Assembly (NCBI GenBank): GCA_028290305.1
Contig: JAQGKC010000207.1
Span: forward strand, 1-31,229
Length of the DNA stretch: 31,229 nt
Source of the DNA: Bradyrhizobium sp.
GTDB lineage: Bacteria; Pseudomonadota; Alphaproteobacteria; Rhizobiales; Xanthobacteraceae
Direction: 5' to 3'
Shown: piece by piece, positions 24,392 to 31,229 of the stretch
Numbering within the stretch: the stretch's first letter is position 1
Layout of the letters: every line of letters begins with the position of its first letter
Position numbers and translations under genes: made by a program
Notes under the pieces: model-generated
Seen by the model: the letters and a program-made list of their open reading frames with translations, nothing else
The model's database searches: none
What the model was told of the DNA's origin: nothing

Positions 24392-24500
24392 ATGATGGCG
24401 GTCAAGCGCTATGAGTTGAGTGAGGCGCAATGGGGCGAAGATCGCTCCGTCTTCTTCATACGGGGAAGAAGTGCCGTCTCCGGTTCTTAGCAAATCCCGC
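24392..24500 (+). pseudogene. IS5-type transposase 5' stub, frameshifted
   Basis: The ATG at 24392 (or 24395) opens MAVKRYELSEAQWG, the typical start of an IS5-family transposase of rhizobia. The frame then breaks near 24435. The next residues of the family (KIAP) continue in another frame as KIAPSSSYGEEVPSP, after which similarity is lost. The catalytic part is absent, so this is a dead fragment. Confidence 0.6.
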
Positions 24501-24687
24501 CGTACGCAAGTTCTTTTACTCTATGATCCCCGAAACTACGATCGGAGCGTTGCGGGCCCAGGCATAAGCAGGGCGCAGCGCTATTTTGTTTCTGACTTCG
24601 GTTGGCTTTCCGGTCGCCTTGTTCGAAGCCAATAGGGATTGAAGCGGTCAAAATTGCGATGGGAATAGAGCGTACGTCCTGGCGACG

Positions 24688-24993
24688 CGGTACTGCACGC
24701 TTCGATCGGTACTGCGTTGCAGTGCCGATAGGCAGAAAGACCTGCAAATTAGATCTGCGCTGTAACACTGCAACTGCAGAAACCAATTGAGAAGAAGGGA
24801 GAATGCTTTAGCTCATGAACATCCCAACCTTTGTCGGCCCAAAATCGGCGTAGACGGACTGATGTTTAGAGTGCTAGCAGAATCAATATGTTAGTGCATA
24901 GATTTTGCATTGCCCCGATGATGGACTGGAAGCGAAGCACGGTCAGCACTTAGCGACAGCCAAACGAAGCGTGCAGTACCAAACGCAGTACCG
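24688..24993. repeat. 306-bp segment bounded by compound inverted repeats (MITE-like)
   Basis: GGTACTGCACGCTTCG (24689-24704) recurs exactly inverted at 24965-24980. CGGTACTGCGTT (24707-24718) recurs inverted at 24982-24993. The core CGGTACTGC therefore stands at both outer ends, and GGTACTGC occurs four times in all. No gene lies between the arms. It could be a miniature transposable element or a multi-site protein-binding region; no clear target-site duplication was found. Confidence 0.5.
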
Positions 24994-25094
24994 AGTTGGT
25001 TTTGAGGTGTACGCAGGTGAATGACGTCGCAATTTGGTGTGCATCTGGTCACTCGCGTGTAGCGCAGCGTACTACGCCAGTCTGCGAAATTGTA

Positions 25095-25386
25095 CTCTTC
25101 GAACGAATGCTGCGGTTGTCGCGGCGATCGCGCGACGCAGCCGGCAACCGATTGCGCGGCCGATGGGCGGCCAATGCCAGGACCAGCTTGGTGGATCTCG
25201 CATCCCGCACTGGTTTGTCGAGTAGCCAGGCGGCAGCGCTCGCTGGAACAGAACGGATTCATTCAAGGATATCAGGCCACGCTCGATCTAAGAAGATTTG
25301 GACTCTGTACCACGGTCCTTGTCCGGATCGCGCTTGAAAGCCAAAGCGCACCGGTCGGTGCCCGGATGGAGGCGGCGTTCCGTTGA
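25095..25386 (+). pseudogene. Broken Lrp/AsnC-family regulator
   Basis: One frame carries the Lrp helix-turn-helix (ANARTSLVDLASRTGLSSSQ, ending near 25226). The continuation RRQRSLEQNGFIQGYQATLD, then LRRFGLCTTVLVRIALESQ, is in another frame up to a stop at 25386. A frameshift near 25226-25230 separates the two. The C-terminal effector-domain half is missing after the stop, and the true start cannot be identified. Lrp regulators next to D-amino-acid dehydrogenase genes usually control them (DadR-DadA type), so this was probably the former local regulator of the gene at 25441. Confidence 0.65.
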
Positions 25387-25440
25387 CTTGCCGTAAGGCA
25401 CCAAGATCGAGACAAAATCTTGCCCTTGGCGTTCGATCAA

Positions 25441-26691
25441 TCAACTAAAGCGATCGGCCGAGAACATGGGGATCTCGTTTTCGACAGAATTACGCCGAAG
25501 GGCACTGGCGATCAGCTTGGCCGTGTTCGCTGATCCGGTGAGGCCGAGATGTCCGTGGCCGAACGCACACCATAGATTGGGATGTTTCGGGACGCTGCCA
25601 AGCACAGGCATCGAGTCCGGCAAGCAAGGCCGATGCCCCATCCAGATCGATTCATTTTCCAGCGCCACGTCGCGCAATCCCGCCTTGGCGTGATCCTTCA
25701 GCAACAGCGCGCGCGATTGGTTCAGCGGACGGTCGATCGAGTCAATCTCCACGGTGCCGGCGATCCGAAGACCCTCTCGCATCGAATTGAGAAACACCTT
25801 GCGGTCGGCCAGCACCACGATGCGTGACAATGAAACACCGGGTTGTGCGACCTGAACGTGATAGCCCCGCTGGCTGATCAAAGGAATTTTGTAGCCGAGC
25901 CTTTCCAGTAGATTGCCGGACCATACGCCGGCGCTGACAACGACGTGTTTACCGGACCAGCTTCTCGCGCCGTCGCTGATCTGCCAGTCGTCGCCTGAAC
26001 GCGCCAGGAACGTAATGCCGGCCTGTACGAAGTCGGCACCGCGCGCCCGCAGCGCCTCGGCGATACACTGAGAGTATCGCAAGGGATCGGTGACGCTCGC
26101 CTCGTCCGGCAAGAAAACGCCGACGCGATAATTGTCACTGACGGCAGGTTCGAGCGCTTGGATGGTTTTGGCATCGACAGTTTCCATGCGCAGGCCGTAT
26201 TCGCGCTTCAACGACCAGGACGCATCGTCTTTGCGCATCGCTTGCGCATCCGGGTAAAGATGCAACTGCCCGGTTTGACGAACCAGTTCGGGACACCCGA
26301 CCTCTGCGGCCAACTCGCGGTGACTGGCCACCGAGTCATTCAGCAGGTGATGAAGTGCGGCCGCGATCTGCTTGACGCGATCGCGCTGCGACGCCTTCAC
26401 GAACGAACTCAACCACGGCGCGGCCTGAAACCAGTGGTGAAATGGCAGATGCAAGGGGCCCTTGCGATCGACCAACATCGTCAGCGCGTCCTTGATCGCT
26501 CCGGGCATCGCCAGCGGTGCGACCGAGCCGGACGACAGCGCGCCCGCGTTTCCGGACGAGCACTGCGAGCCGGGCGGATGGGGGTCGAACAGGCTGACGT
26601 CCCATCCGCCTCTGATGAGTTCGTAGCCGGTAGCTAGCCCGACGATTCCCGCGCCTATCACCAGGACGCTGTGGTCATTCCGCTGCATCAT
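25441..26691 (-). CDS. dadA: FAD-dependent D-amino acid dehydrogenase (DadA type)
   Basis: This 416-aa protein of the DAO/DadA fold has the FAD motif GAGIVG (13-18), followed by SQCSSGNAGALSSGSVAPLAMPG, the DadA-like segment after the first helix. The C-terminal GHRPCLPDSMPVLGSVPKHPNLWCAFGHGHLGLT is the usual FAD-closing region. It should oxidise D-amino acids to 2-oxo acids and ammonia, passing electrons to the respiratory chain at the inner membrane. The ATG at 26691 is chosen because a longer frame to 26802 only overlaps the preceding gene. It is 4 bp behind the TctC gene, so the two form one transcript. The match to D-alanine is not proved; hydroxyproline or other amino-acid oxidases are alternatives. 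Confidence 0.85.
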   Translation of the reverse strand: MMQRNDHSVLVIGAGIVGLATGYELIRGGWDVSLFDPHPPGSQCSSGNAGALSSGSVAPLAMPGAIKDALTMLVDRKGPLHLPFHHWFQAAPWLSSFVKASQRDRVKQIAAALHHLLNDSVASHRELAAEVGCPELVRQTGQLHLYPDAQAMRKDDASWSLKREYGLRMETVDAKTIQALEPAVSDNYRVGVFLPDEASVTDPLRYSQCIAEALRARGADFVQAGITFLARSGDDWQISDGARSWSGKHVVVSAGVWSGNLLERLGYKIPLISQRGYHVQVAQPGVSLSRIVVLADRKVFLNSMREGLRIAGTVEIDSIDRPLNQSRALLLKDHAKAGLRDVALENESIWMGHRPCLPDSMPVLGSVPKHPNLWCAFGHGHLGLTGSANTAKLIASALRRNSVENEIPMFSADRFS

Positions 26692-26695
26692 CGCG

Positions 26696-27694
26696 CTATT
26701 GCGGTATGAGTTTGATCTGCTCGGCGACCTTGTGCCATTTGTCGATTTCTTCGAACAGGAATTGTTTGAAGGGTTCGGATCCCGGATCCTGGCTGATGAC
26801 ACCCTGGACCTCGAGCGACTTTTGAAAATCGGCCGATGCCAGCACCTTTGTCGTCGCCTTGGAAAGCTCCGAGATGACTTCAGGCGGTGTACCAGCCGGC
26901 GCCATCAGCGCAAACCAGGTCCCGCCTGTAAAATTCGGCAGGCCGCTTTCGGAGAGGGTCGGGACCGCGGGAAGCAGTTTCAGGCGCTGCGGTGTCGCGA
27001 CACCCAGGGCCTTGATCTTTCCCCCTTCGAGGAACGGCAGCACGGCCGTGATGCCGTCGAACGTCACCTGCACCTGTCCTCCCATCAGGTCGGCCAGCGA
27101 CGGGGCGCTGCCGCGATAGGGGATATGCAGCATCGTGATTCCAGTCTGGAGGTTCAATAATTCGCCGGTCAGATGGTTGGATGTTCCGCTGCCAAACGAC
27201 GAGAAGCTGACCGCATTCGGATGCTGCTTGGCGTATTCAACAAGTTCCTGGACATTGTTCGGCGGAAAATCCTTGTTGGCGACCAGCACGAAGGGAACGC
27301 GGCCGATCAAACTGATCGGGACAAAATCCTTGACGGGATCGTAGGGCACGGACTTCTTGGTCGAGGTGACCAGCGCCAGTTCCGGCGATGCCGCATATAA
27401 CAACGTATAGCCATCCGCGGTCGACTTGGCGACGCTGTCCGCACCGATGATGCCCCCGGCACCGCTGCGGTTTTCGATGACGAACGTACCGTGCATCGTC
27501 TCGCCGAGAGCTTGCGCGAAAAGTCTCGCCGTGGTGTCGGTGCTGCCGCCCGCCGGATACGCGACGACGATACGAACGGCCCGTGCCGGATAGGTCTCGG
27601 CATCGGCCGGGCCGATCTCTGCTCGCACGAAACCGAACAGCGCCAGAAGCAGCAGCGGGCGCCAGAGCAGACTTCCTCGTTCACAACGATTCAT
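26696..27694 (-). CDS. TctC-type (Bug family) periplasmic solute-binding protein
   Basis: This 332-aa protein has a signal peptide (RPLLLLALFGFVRA, cleavage near 25-33). The Bug/TctC core follows: YPARAVRIVVAYPAGGSTDTTARLFAQAL, then IENRSGAGGIIGADSVAKSTADGYTLL and PYRGSAPSLADLMGGQVQVTFD. These proteins bind carboxylates or amino acids for tripartite tricarboxylate transporters. No TctA or TctB gene is in the window, so it either works with a transporter encoded elsewhere or acts as a sensor. Its partner dadA suggests an amino-acid or dipeptide-like ligand. Confidence 0.92.
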   Translation of the reverse strand: MNRCERGSLLWRPLLLLALFGFVRAEIGPADAETYPARAVRIVVAYPAGGSTDTTARLFAQALGETMHGTFVIENRSGAGGIIGADSVAKSTADGYTLLYAASPELALVTSTKKSVPYDPVKDFVPISLIGRVPFVLVANKDFPPNNVQELVEYAKQHPNAVSFSSFGSGTSNHLTGELLNLQTGITMLHIPYRGSAPSLADLMGGQVQVTFDGITAVLPFLEGGKIKALGVATPQRLKLLPAVPTLSESGLPNFTGGTWFALMAPAGTPPEVISELSKATTKVLASADFQKSLEVQGVISQDPGSEPFKQFLFEEIDKWHKVAEQIKLIPQ

Positions 27695-27742
27695 TTTTCA
27701 GGCTCCCGTCGAGCATGCTCGCCAAAGGATCATCCGGGGTGT

Positions 27743-27761
27743 ACTATTGCAATGCAATAGT
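27743..27761. promoter_or_regulatory. Operator candidate 1: 19-bp palindrome
   Basis: ACTATTGCA-A-TGCAATAGT is a perfect palindrome in the gap between the divergent tctC-dadA and dipeptidase-iclR transcripts. It shares the pattern TATYGCANTGCRATA with the next site, 20 bp away centre to centre. The IclR regulator at 28812 is the best candidate to bind it. Confidence 0.65.
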
Positions 27762-27763
27762 CA

Positions 27764-27780
27764 TTATCGCAGTGCGATAA
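27764..27780. promoter_or_regulatory. Operator candidate 2: 17-bp palindrome
   Basis: TTATCGCA-G-TGCGATAA is a perfect palindrome of the same pattern as the site at 27743-27761. It ends 22 bp before the dipeptidase ATG, so a bound protein would block or position transcription of that gene. Two sites two helical turns apart suggest cooperative binding on one face of the DNA. Confidence 0.65.
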
Positions 27781-27802
27781 ACATTATGGAGTGAGCGGCG
27801 AC

Positions 27803-28804
27803 ATGGCCGAGGGTTCGGTTCCCAGGATCGTCATCGATGGATTGGTGTTTCACAGCGACGGCAATTCCGAGCCGCTGCGCACGGGTGGTGTGACCGCGGC
27901 CAACTTCACCGTGGCGCCTTATCTGGAAGGCTTTCAGTCCGCCTTCGACAGCATGAGCCGGTGGCGTGCGATGGCCGAGCGTGACGATTCCGGATGGAAG
28001 CTTGTGCTACGAGCCGCCGACATCCGCGCTGCACAGGAAGAAGGCAAGACTGGCTTGATCATGGGCTGGCAGAATCTGTGGCCGATCGAACTCAACTTGG
28101 ACCGCCTCGCCGGATTTCATGCCTTGGGGTTGCGCGTGGCGCAGCTCACCTACAATGACGCCAATTTCGTCGCCGATGGTTGCGGCGAAGAACGTAACGG
28201 CGGGCTGACGGTGTTCGGCCGAAGGGTCGTGCCGGAGCTCAACCGGCTCGGCATCGCGATCGATCTCAGCCATTGCTCCGAACGAACCGTGCAGGATACC
28301 GCCGCGCTATCAAACCAGCCGGTGTTTCTGACGCATGCCAACGCCAAGAGCGTCGATGCCCGCTTGCGCAACAAAACCGACGAGTCGATCCGTGCCGTGG
28401 CGTCGACCGGCGGTGTGATCGGGTGCAGCATCCACGGTTTTATGAACTGGAGCGGCGACCCGTCACAGCCGCCATCGCTCAATAATTTCGTCAAACATGT
28501 GAAATACGTCGCCAATCTGGTTGGTCGCGAGCACGTCGGCATCGGAACCGACTTTGCCTGTGTCCAAAATGTTGCCGACGTCGACCGCGTCCTGACCTTG
28601 AGCAAGGGCTATCCCGAGGCGGCGGGGGTCTTCATCGACGCGTTTGGTAACGACCTTGCGAAACGCTATCCGAAGGAAACGCCGACGCCACGACAGTTTT
28701 CCAAAATGCTGGAGGCACTCGATCGAGGCGGCTTCAAAGCAAGTGAGGTCGACGGCATCGCCGGCGGCAATTTCCTGCGCGCGTTCGACCAGGTTTGGCG
28801 CTGA
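27803..28804 (+). CDS. Membrane dipeptidase family (M19) protein with altered metal site
   Basis: This 333-aa protein of the renal-dipeptidase fold has family landmarks LGLRVAQLTYND, GLTVFGRRVVPELNRLGIAIDLSH (His157), PVFLTHANAKSVD (His178), RNKTDE and HVGIGTDFA. The bridging Glu of classic enzymes is replaced by Gln90 (GWQN in place of xEG). The N-terminal HxD of DGHND is displaced (DGLVFHSDG), so metal binding may differ. Classic members cleave dipeptides, including those ending in a D-amino acid. The ATG at 27803 has GGAG about 11 bp upstream; GTG at 27791 is an alternative. It precedes iclR by 7 bp and is divergent from tctC-dadA. Confidence 0.87.
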   Translation: MAEGSVPRIVIDGLVFHSDGNSEPLRTGGVTAANFTVAPYLEGFQSAFDSMSRWRAMAERDDSGWKLVLRAADIRAAQEEGKTGLIMGWQNLWPIELNLDRLAGFHALGLRVAQLTYNDANFVADGCGEERNGGLTVFGRRVVPELNRLGIAIDLSHCSERTVQDTAALSNQPVFLTHANAKSVDARLRNKTDESIRAVASTGGVIGCSIHGFMNWSGDPSQPPSLNNFVKHVKYVANLVGREHVGIGTDFACVQNVADVDRVLTLSKGYPEAAGVFIDAFGNDLAKRYPKETPTPRQFSKMLEALDRGGFKASEVDGIAGGNFLRAFDQVWR

Positions 28805-28811
28805 GCTGACG

Positions 28812-29618
28812 ATGGCAACGGCAAGAGCGCGGAACAAATATGATGAATACACGGGCGATCGTTTGTTCACCATCTCGATCGGGAAGTGCTTTCATCTGCT
28901 GGAGTGCTTCAACACCGCACAGCGGGCACTGACCCTGTCGGAATTGGCGAAGATCGCGAACTTCACCACGAGTACGGTCCAGCGACTCACGCATACGCTC
29001 TGCCTGCTGGGCTATCTGCGCCAGGATCCGCGCACTCGTGCTTACGTTCTGTCGTCGAAAATGCTGGAGTTCGGCCACAGCGTATTGGCCGCCAACCAGG
29101 TGCGCGAGATTGCCGAGCCTCATTTGCGTCTCCTGAACCAGGAGAGCGAGGAGACGGTCAATCTAATGGAATTGGAGGGCGAAGAGATCGTCTATGTGTC
29201 TCGTTTCACCAGCACTCATCCGGTGAGCGTTAATCTGCATGTCGGGTCGCGTCTGCCGGCGTTCTGCTCGGCGGCCGGCCGCGCCATTCTGGCGCATCTG
29301 ACGCCGGAGGCGGCGCAGGCCATTCTCGCCAAGCGGCGCGTGGCTATGACGAAACATACGGTCACGGACCTGAAGGCGCTGCACGCGATCCTCGACCGGG
29401 CCAGACGCGACACTTTCGTGATCAACGATCAGGAAGCCTATCTGGGAGATATTTCCGTAGCCGCCCCGATTTTAGATCGCGACGGGGGTGTTCGTTCGGC
29501 CATCAACATTGCTGTGCCGTCGTCGCGCTGGACCGTCGCGCGCGTCAAAAAGGAGCTGGTGCCAATGCTTCTGCCATGCGCGCGCCAGATATCGCGGGAT
29601 ATCGACAGCCGAAACTAG
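28812..29618 (+). CDS. IclR-family transcriptional regulator
   Basis: This 268-aa regulator has an N-terminal winged helix-turn-helix at about 18-85 (ALTLSELAKIANFTTSTVQRLTHTLCLLGYL). The IclR effector domain follows (SVNLHVGSRLPAFCSAAGRAILAHLTPE, then VINDQEAYLGDISVAAPI). The ATG at 28812 follows the dipeptidase stop by 7 bp; a frame back to 28644 overlaps that gene and is not family-like. It is co-transcribed with the dipeptidase and probably controls both its own operon and the divergent tctC-dadA, through the twin palindromes at 27743-27780. Confidence 0.93.
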   Translation: MATARARNKYDEYTGDRLFTISIGKCFHLLECFNTAQRALTLSELAKIANFTTSTVQRLTHTLCLLGYLRQDPRTRAYVLSSKMLEFGHSVLAANQVREIAEPHLRLLNQESEETVNLMELEGEEIVYVSRFTSTHPVSVNLHVGSRLPAFCSAAGRAILAHLTPEAAQAILAKRRVAMTKHTVTDLKALHAILDRARRDTFVINDQEAYLGDISVAAPILDRDGGVRSAINIAVPSSRWTVARVKKELVPMLLPCARQISRDIDSRN

Positions 29619-29744
29619 CGGGGAGCCGTCAAGAGGCTGTGCTCCTTGAGGGGAGTGAAATACCCGCGAGTCCCGCAGTCGGAGGTGGAGCGGAATTTCT
29701 ATCAGGCACGCGTTCACCGCTGCTTGTGACCCGTTGTCGACGGA

Positions 29745-29855
29745 GGGCGCGACCTCTTGTTCGATCACATCGTTGGCGCGGGCAAGCAGCGTCGGCGAAT
29801 TTCGCCGCTTGTCTGGACGCGCTCCGATTTGCAGGTTCGTGCGCTCAATTCAACG
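29745..29855 (-). pseudogene. Possible remnant of an ABC-type substrate-binding protein (C-terminal end)
   Basis: On the minus strand, reading from about 29855, NLQIGARPDKRRNSPTLLAR and then ANDVIEQE resemble the end of a binding-protein family that is abundant in Bradyrhizobium (INLKTAKALG...PPTLLARADEVIE). Frames are broken upstream, and nothing else of the gene remains. The match is short, so this is tentative. Confidence 0.35.
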
Positions 29856-30092
29856 CCAGCAAATAAGCGGGACGGAAGACGATGCGGGAGCGATCGTGCG
29901 GTCCGAATCTCCGCAGTCGCAAAGCTCCCCTGTGAACCGGTCGTAGACCGCCCCGGAAATATCCTTCGCGTACGAAATTTAGGTGCGCAGCAGAGACGAA
30001 ACGAACGCCGTACGTCAGCGATGAAGAAGCACAACCATTCCAGCGACGATCGTCCCATTCAATATCATGGCAAGTATTCGCGGCACAGTCGC

Positions 30093-30107
30093 GGTCAATC
30101 GCTGACC
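30093..30107. promoter_or_regulatory. Inverted repeat upstream of the YWTD gene
   Basis: GGTCA-ATCGC-TGACC is a perfect 5-bp inverted repeat, 32 bp upstream of the ATG at 30140. It may be an operator for the YWTD/dehydrogenase operon. No regulator for these genes is in the window. Confidence 0.35.
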
Positions 30108-30139
30108 AATTTCGCGTCAGATCGCCATACGGGTGCCAC

Positions 30140-31069
30140 ATGTCTGAAGCCGTCAAGAACACCAATCGAAGCGCTAGCGCCAGCGCCGTCGCCCCGCGTC
30201 TCTTTGTTCTCGAGCTTAACGCCGGCCGCATTCACTCCATGAATACGGACGGTTCTGACCACAAGACCATCGTGTCTGATTGCCATTTGCCCGACGGCAT
30301 CGTCGTCGATGCTGAGGCTGGCCATATCTACTGGACCAACATGGGCATCCCAAACCTGAATGACGGATCCATCGAGCGCGCCGACATCGACGGCAAGAAC
30401 CGCAAGACAATTGTGGCGCAGGGAGAGACCCACACTCCGAAGCAGATCATCCTCGATAAGAAAGGCGGCAAGCTCTATTGGTGCGACCGCGAGGGTATGC
30501 GCGTTATGCGCTGCAATCTCGACGGCTCGCGACTGGAGACGCTCATTGAGGCGGGGCGCGGCGATGCCGATCGCCGGGATCAGACGCGATGGTGCGTTGG
30601 GCTGACGATCGACCCGAAATCTGGACGGATCTACTGGACGCAAAAGGGCCCAGACAATGCCGGGCTCGGCCGCATCTTCCGTGCCAATGTCGAAATTCCC
30701 GCCGGCCAGACTGCAGCGACCAGATCCGACATCGAGACCTTCTTCGATGGTCTGCCGGAGCCGATCGATCTGGAGCTCGATGTTAAAAATCGCGTCCTGT
30801 ACTGGACCGACCGCGGCGACCCTCCGCGCGGCAACACGGTCAATCGCGCCTCCATCGACAACAAGCCTGTCGAGCCAGAGATCGTGGTGACCCATCTCAT
30901 GGAGGGGATCGGTATCGCGCTCGACGTTCCAAACGATCGCATGTTCGTGACCGATTTTGCCGGCTCGATTTACTCCGCACGACTCGATGGATCCGGTGAA
31001 CGAAATTTCCTTTTTGCACAGGGCAACCTCACCGGCATCGCATACGCCGTAATCCCGAAGGAGAAGTGA
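30140..31069 (+). CDS. YWTD-repeat beta-propeller protein (LDL-receptor class B-like)
   Basis: This 309-aa protein has regular beta-propeller repeats marked by YWTN (64-67), YWCD (113-116), YWTQ (165-168) and YWTD (221-224), each in the setting LDxxxGxIYWTxxG. There is no signal peptide: the start is polar (MSEAVKNTNRSASAS), so it is probably cytoplasmic. In animals these repeats bind ligands; in bacteria the role is not established, and some propellers of this shape are lactonases. It is 1 bp from a 3-hydroxyacyl-CoA dehydrogenase gene, which suggests a metabolic role such as lactone hydrolysis. Confidence 0.85.
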   Translation: MSEAVKNTNRSASASAVAPRLFVLELNAGRIHSMNTDGSDHKTIVSDCHLPDGIVVDAEAGHIYWTNMGIPNLNDGSIERADIDGKNRKTIVAQGETHTPKQIILDKKGGKLYWCDREGMRVMRCNLDGSRLETLIEAGRGDADRRDQTRWCVGLTIDPKSGRIYWTQKGPDNAGLGRIFRANVEIPAGQTAATRSDIETFFDGLPEPIDLELDVKNRVLYWTDRGDPPRGNTVNRASIDNKPVEPEIVVTHLMEGIGIALDVPNDRMFVTDFAGSIYSARLDGSGERNFLFAQGNLTGIAYAVIPKEK

Positions 31070-31070
31070 T

Positions 31071-31229
31071 ATGTCGCAAAACAAACCCATTCGCCGAGTT
31101 GCCATTATTGGCACGGGCGTGATCGGCGCGAGCTGGACCACCCTCTTTCTTGCCAACGGCCTTGACGTGGTGGCGACAGACGTTGCGCCGGGCGCGGAAG
31201 CGGCGCTGAAGACCTTTGTTGCGGCGGCT
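31071..31229 (+). CDS. 3-hydroxyacyl-CoA dehydrogenase family protein, N-terminal part (cut by window end)
   Basis: The first 53 residues are present. They form the start of a Rossmann fold with the NAD motif GTGVIG (MSQNKPIRRVAIIGTGVIGA), an Asp at the end of the second strand (VVATD, favouring NAD), and then the linker to the next helix. This fits 3-hydroxyacyl-CoA dehydrogenase or the related carnitine 3-dehydrogenase. The ATG follows the previous stop by 1 bp and has AAGGAG about 7 bp upstream. The rest lies outside the window. Confidence 0.82.
   Translation, partial: MSQNKPIRRVAIIGTGVIGASWTTLFLANGLDVVATDVAPGAEAALKTFVAAA

Larger units (their letters stand above)
29619..30139. other. 520-bp gap without an intact gene
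   Basis: Several reading frames cross this stretch, but none has family similarity plus a ribosome site. The only recognisable content is the remnant at 29745-29855 and a short inverted repeat before the next gene. Confidence 0.55.

Noticed and set aside
24487..24786. Minus-strand 99-residue frame in the decayed region
   Set aside because: It has no ribosome site and no family similarity that I can see, and it runs into the inverted-repeat segment.
29757..30242. 161-residue plus-strand frame in the gap before the YWTD gene
   Set aside because: It overlaps the YWTD gene start and reads antisense to the binding-protein remnant, a known source of false ORFs in rhizobial genomes.
30095..31156. 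353-residue minus-strand frame over the YWTD gene
   Set aside because: It is antisense to clear YWTD repeats and has no family pattern of its own.

Overview
The window looks like part of the chromosome of a GC-rich alphaproteobacterium of the Bradyrhizobium/Rhodopseudomonas type. This is inferred from codon use, the rhizobial style of the transposase remnants, and the many small catabolic operons, each with its own regulator and transporter. No rRNA, tRNA, CRISPR array or phage structural gene was seen.

Layout. (1) 1-999: a frameshifted integrase-type transposase, cut by the window edge. (2) 1098-15123: a LysR regulator divergent from a long, tightly packed operon. It encodes a flavin monooxygenase, an SsuABC/TauABC-like ABC importer, RidA, a cupin, an SDR dehydrogenase, a class III CoA-transferase, a MetC-type C-S beta-lyase, a crotonase, a 47-aa unknown protein, a fumarate-reductase-like flavoprotein, a lone 2Fe-2S protein and an M24 metallohydrolase. 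Several joints are ATGA or longer overlaps. The set reads as import and complete breakdown of one organic compound. The pairing of a C-S beta-lyase with RidA (which clears 2-aminoacrylate) suggests a sulfur-containing amino-acid-like substrate. This is the most likely undescribed system here. (3) 15131-15400: the decayed C-terminus of a serine recombinase.

(4) 15577-18436: a GntR regulator divergent from a DUF485/ActP-type carboxylate symporter pair. These are followed by a secreted DUF302 protein, fumarylacetoacetase and a 52-aa membrane protein (to 20689). (5) 20743-24063: an AraC regulator divergent from an enoyl-CoA hydratase and a second class III CoA-transferase that lacks the usual catalytic Asp. 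(6) 24064-25440: about 1.4 kb of decayed DNA with a hairpin array, an IS5-type transposase stub, a 306-bp segment bounded by inverted repeats, and a broken Lrp/AsnC regulator.

(7) 25441-29618: a D-amino-acid dehydrogenase (DadA type) and a TctC-type binding protein, divergent from an M19 dipeptidase and an IclR regulator. Two near-identical palindromes lie in the shared control region. The genes suggest use of dipeptides that contain D-amino acids. (8) 29619-30139: no intact gene, with a probable remnant of a binding-protein gene. (9) 30140-31229: a YWTD beta-propeller protein and the start of a 3-hydroxyacyl-CoA dehydrogenase that runs off the window.
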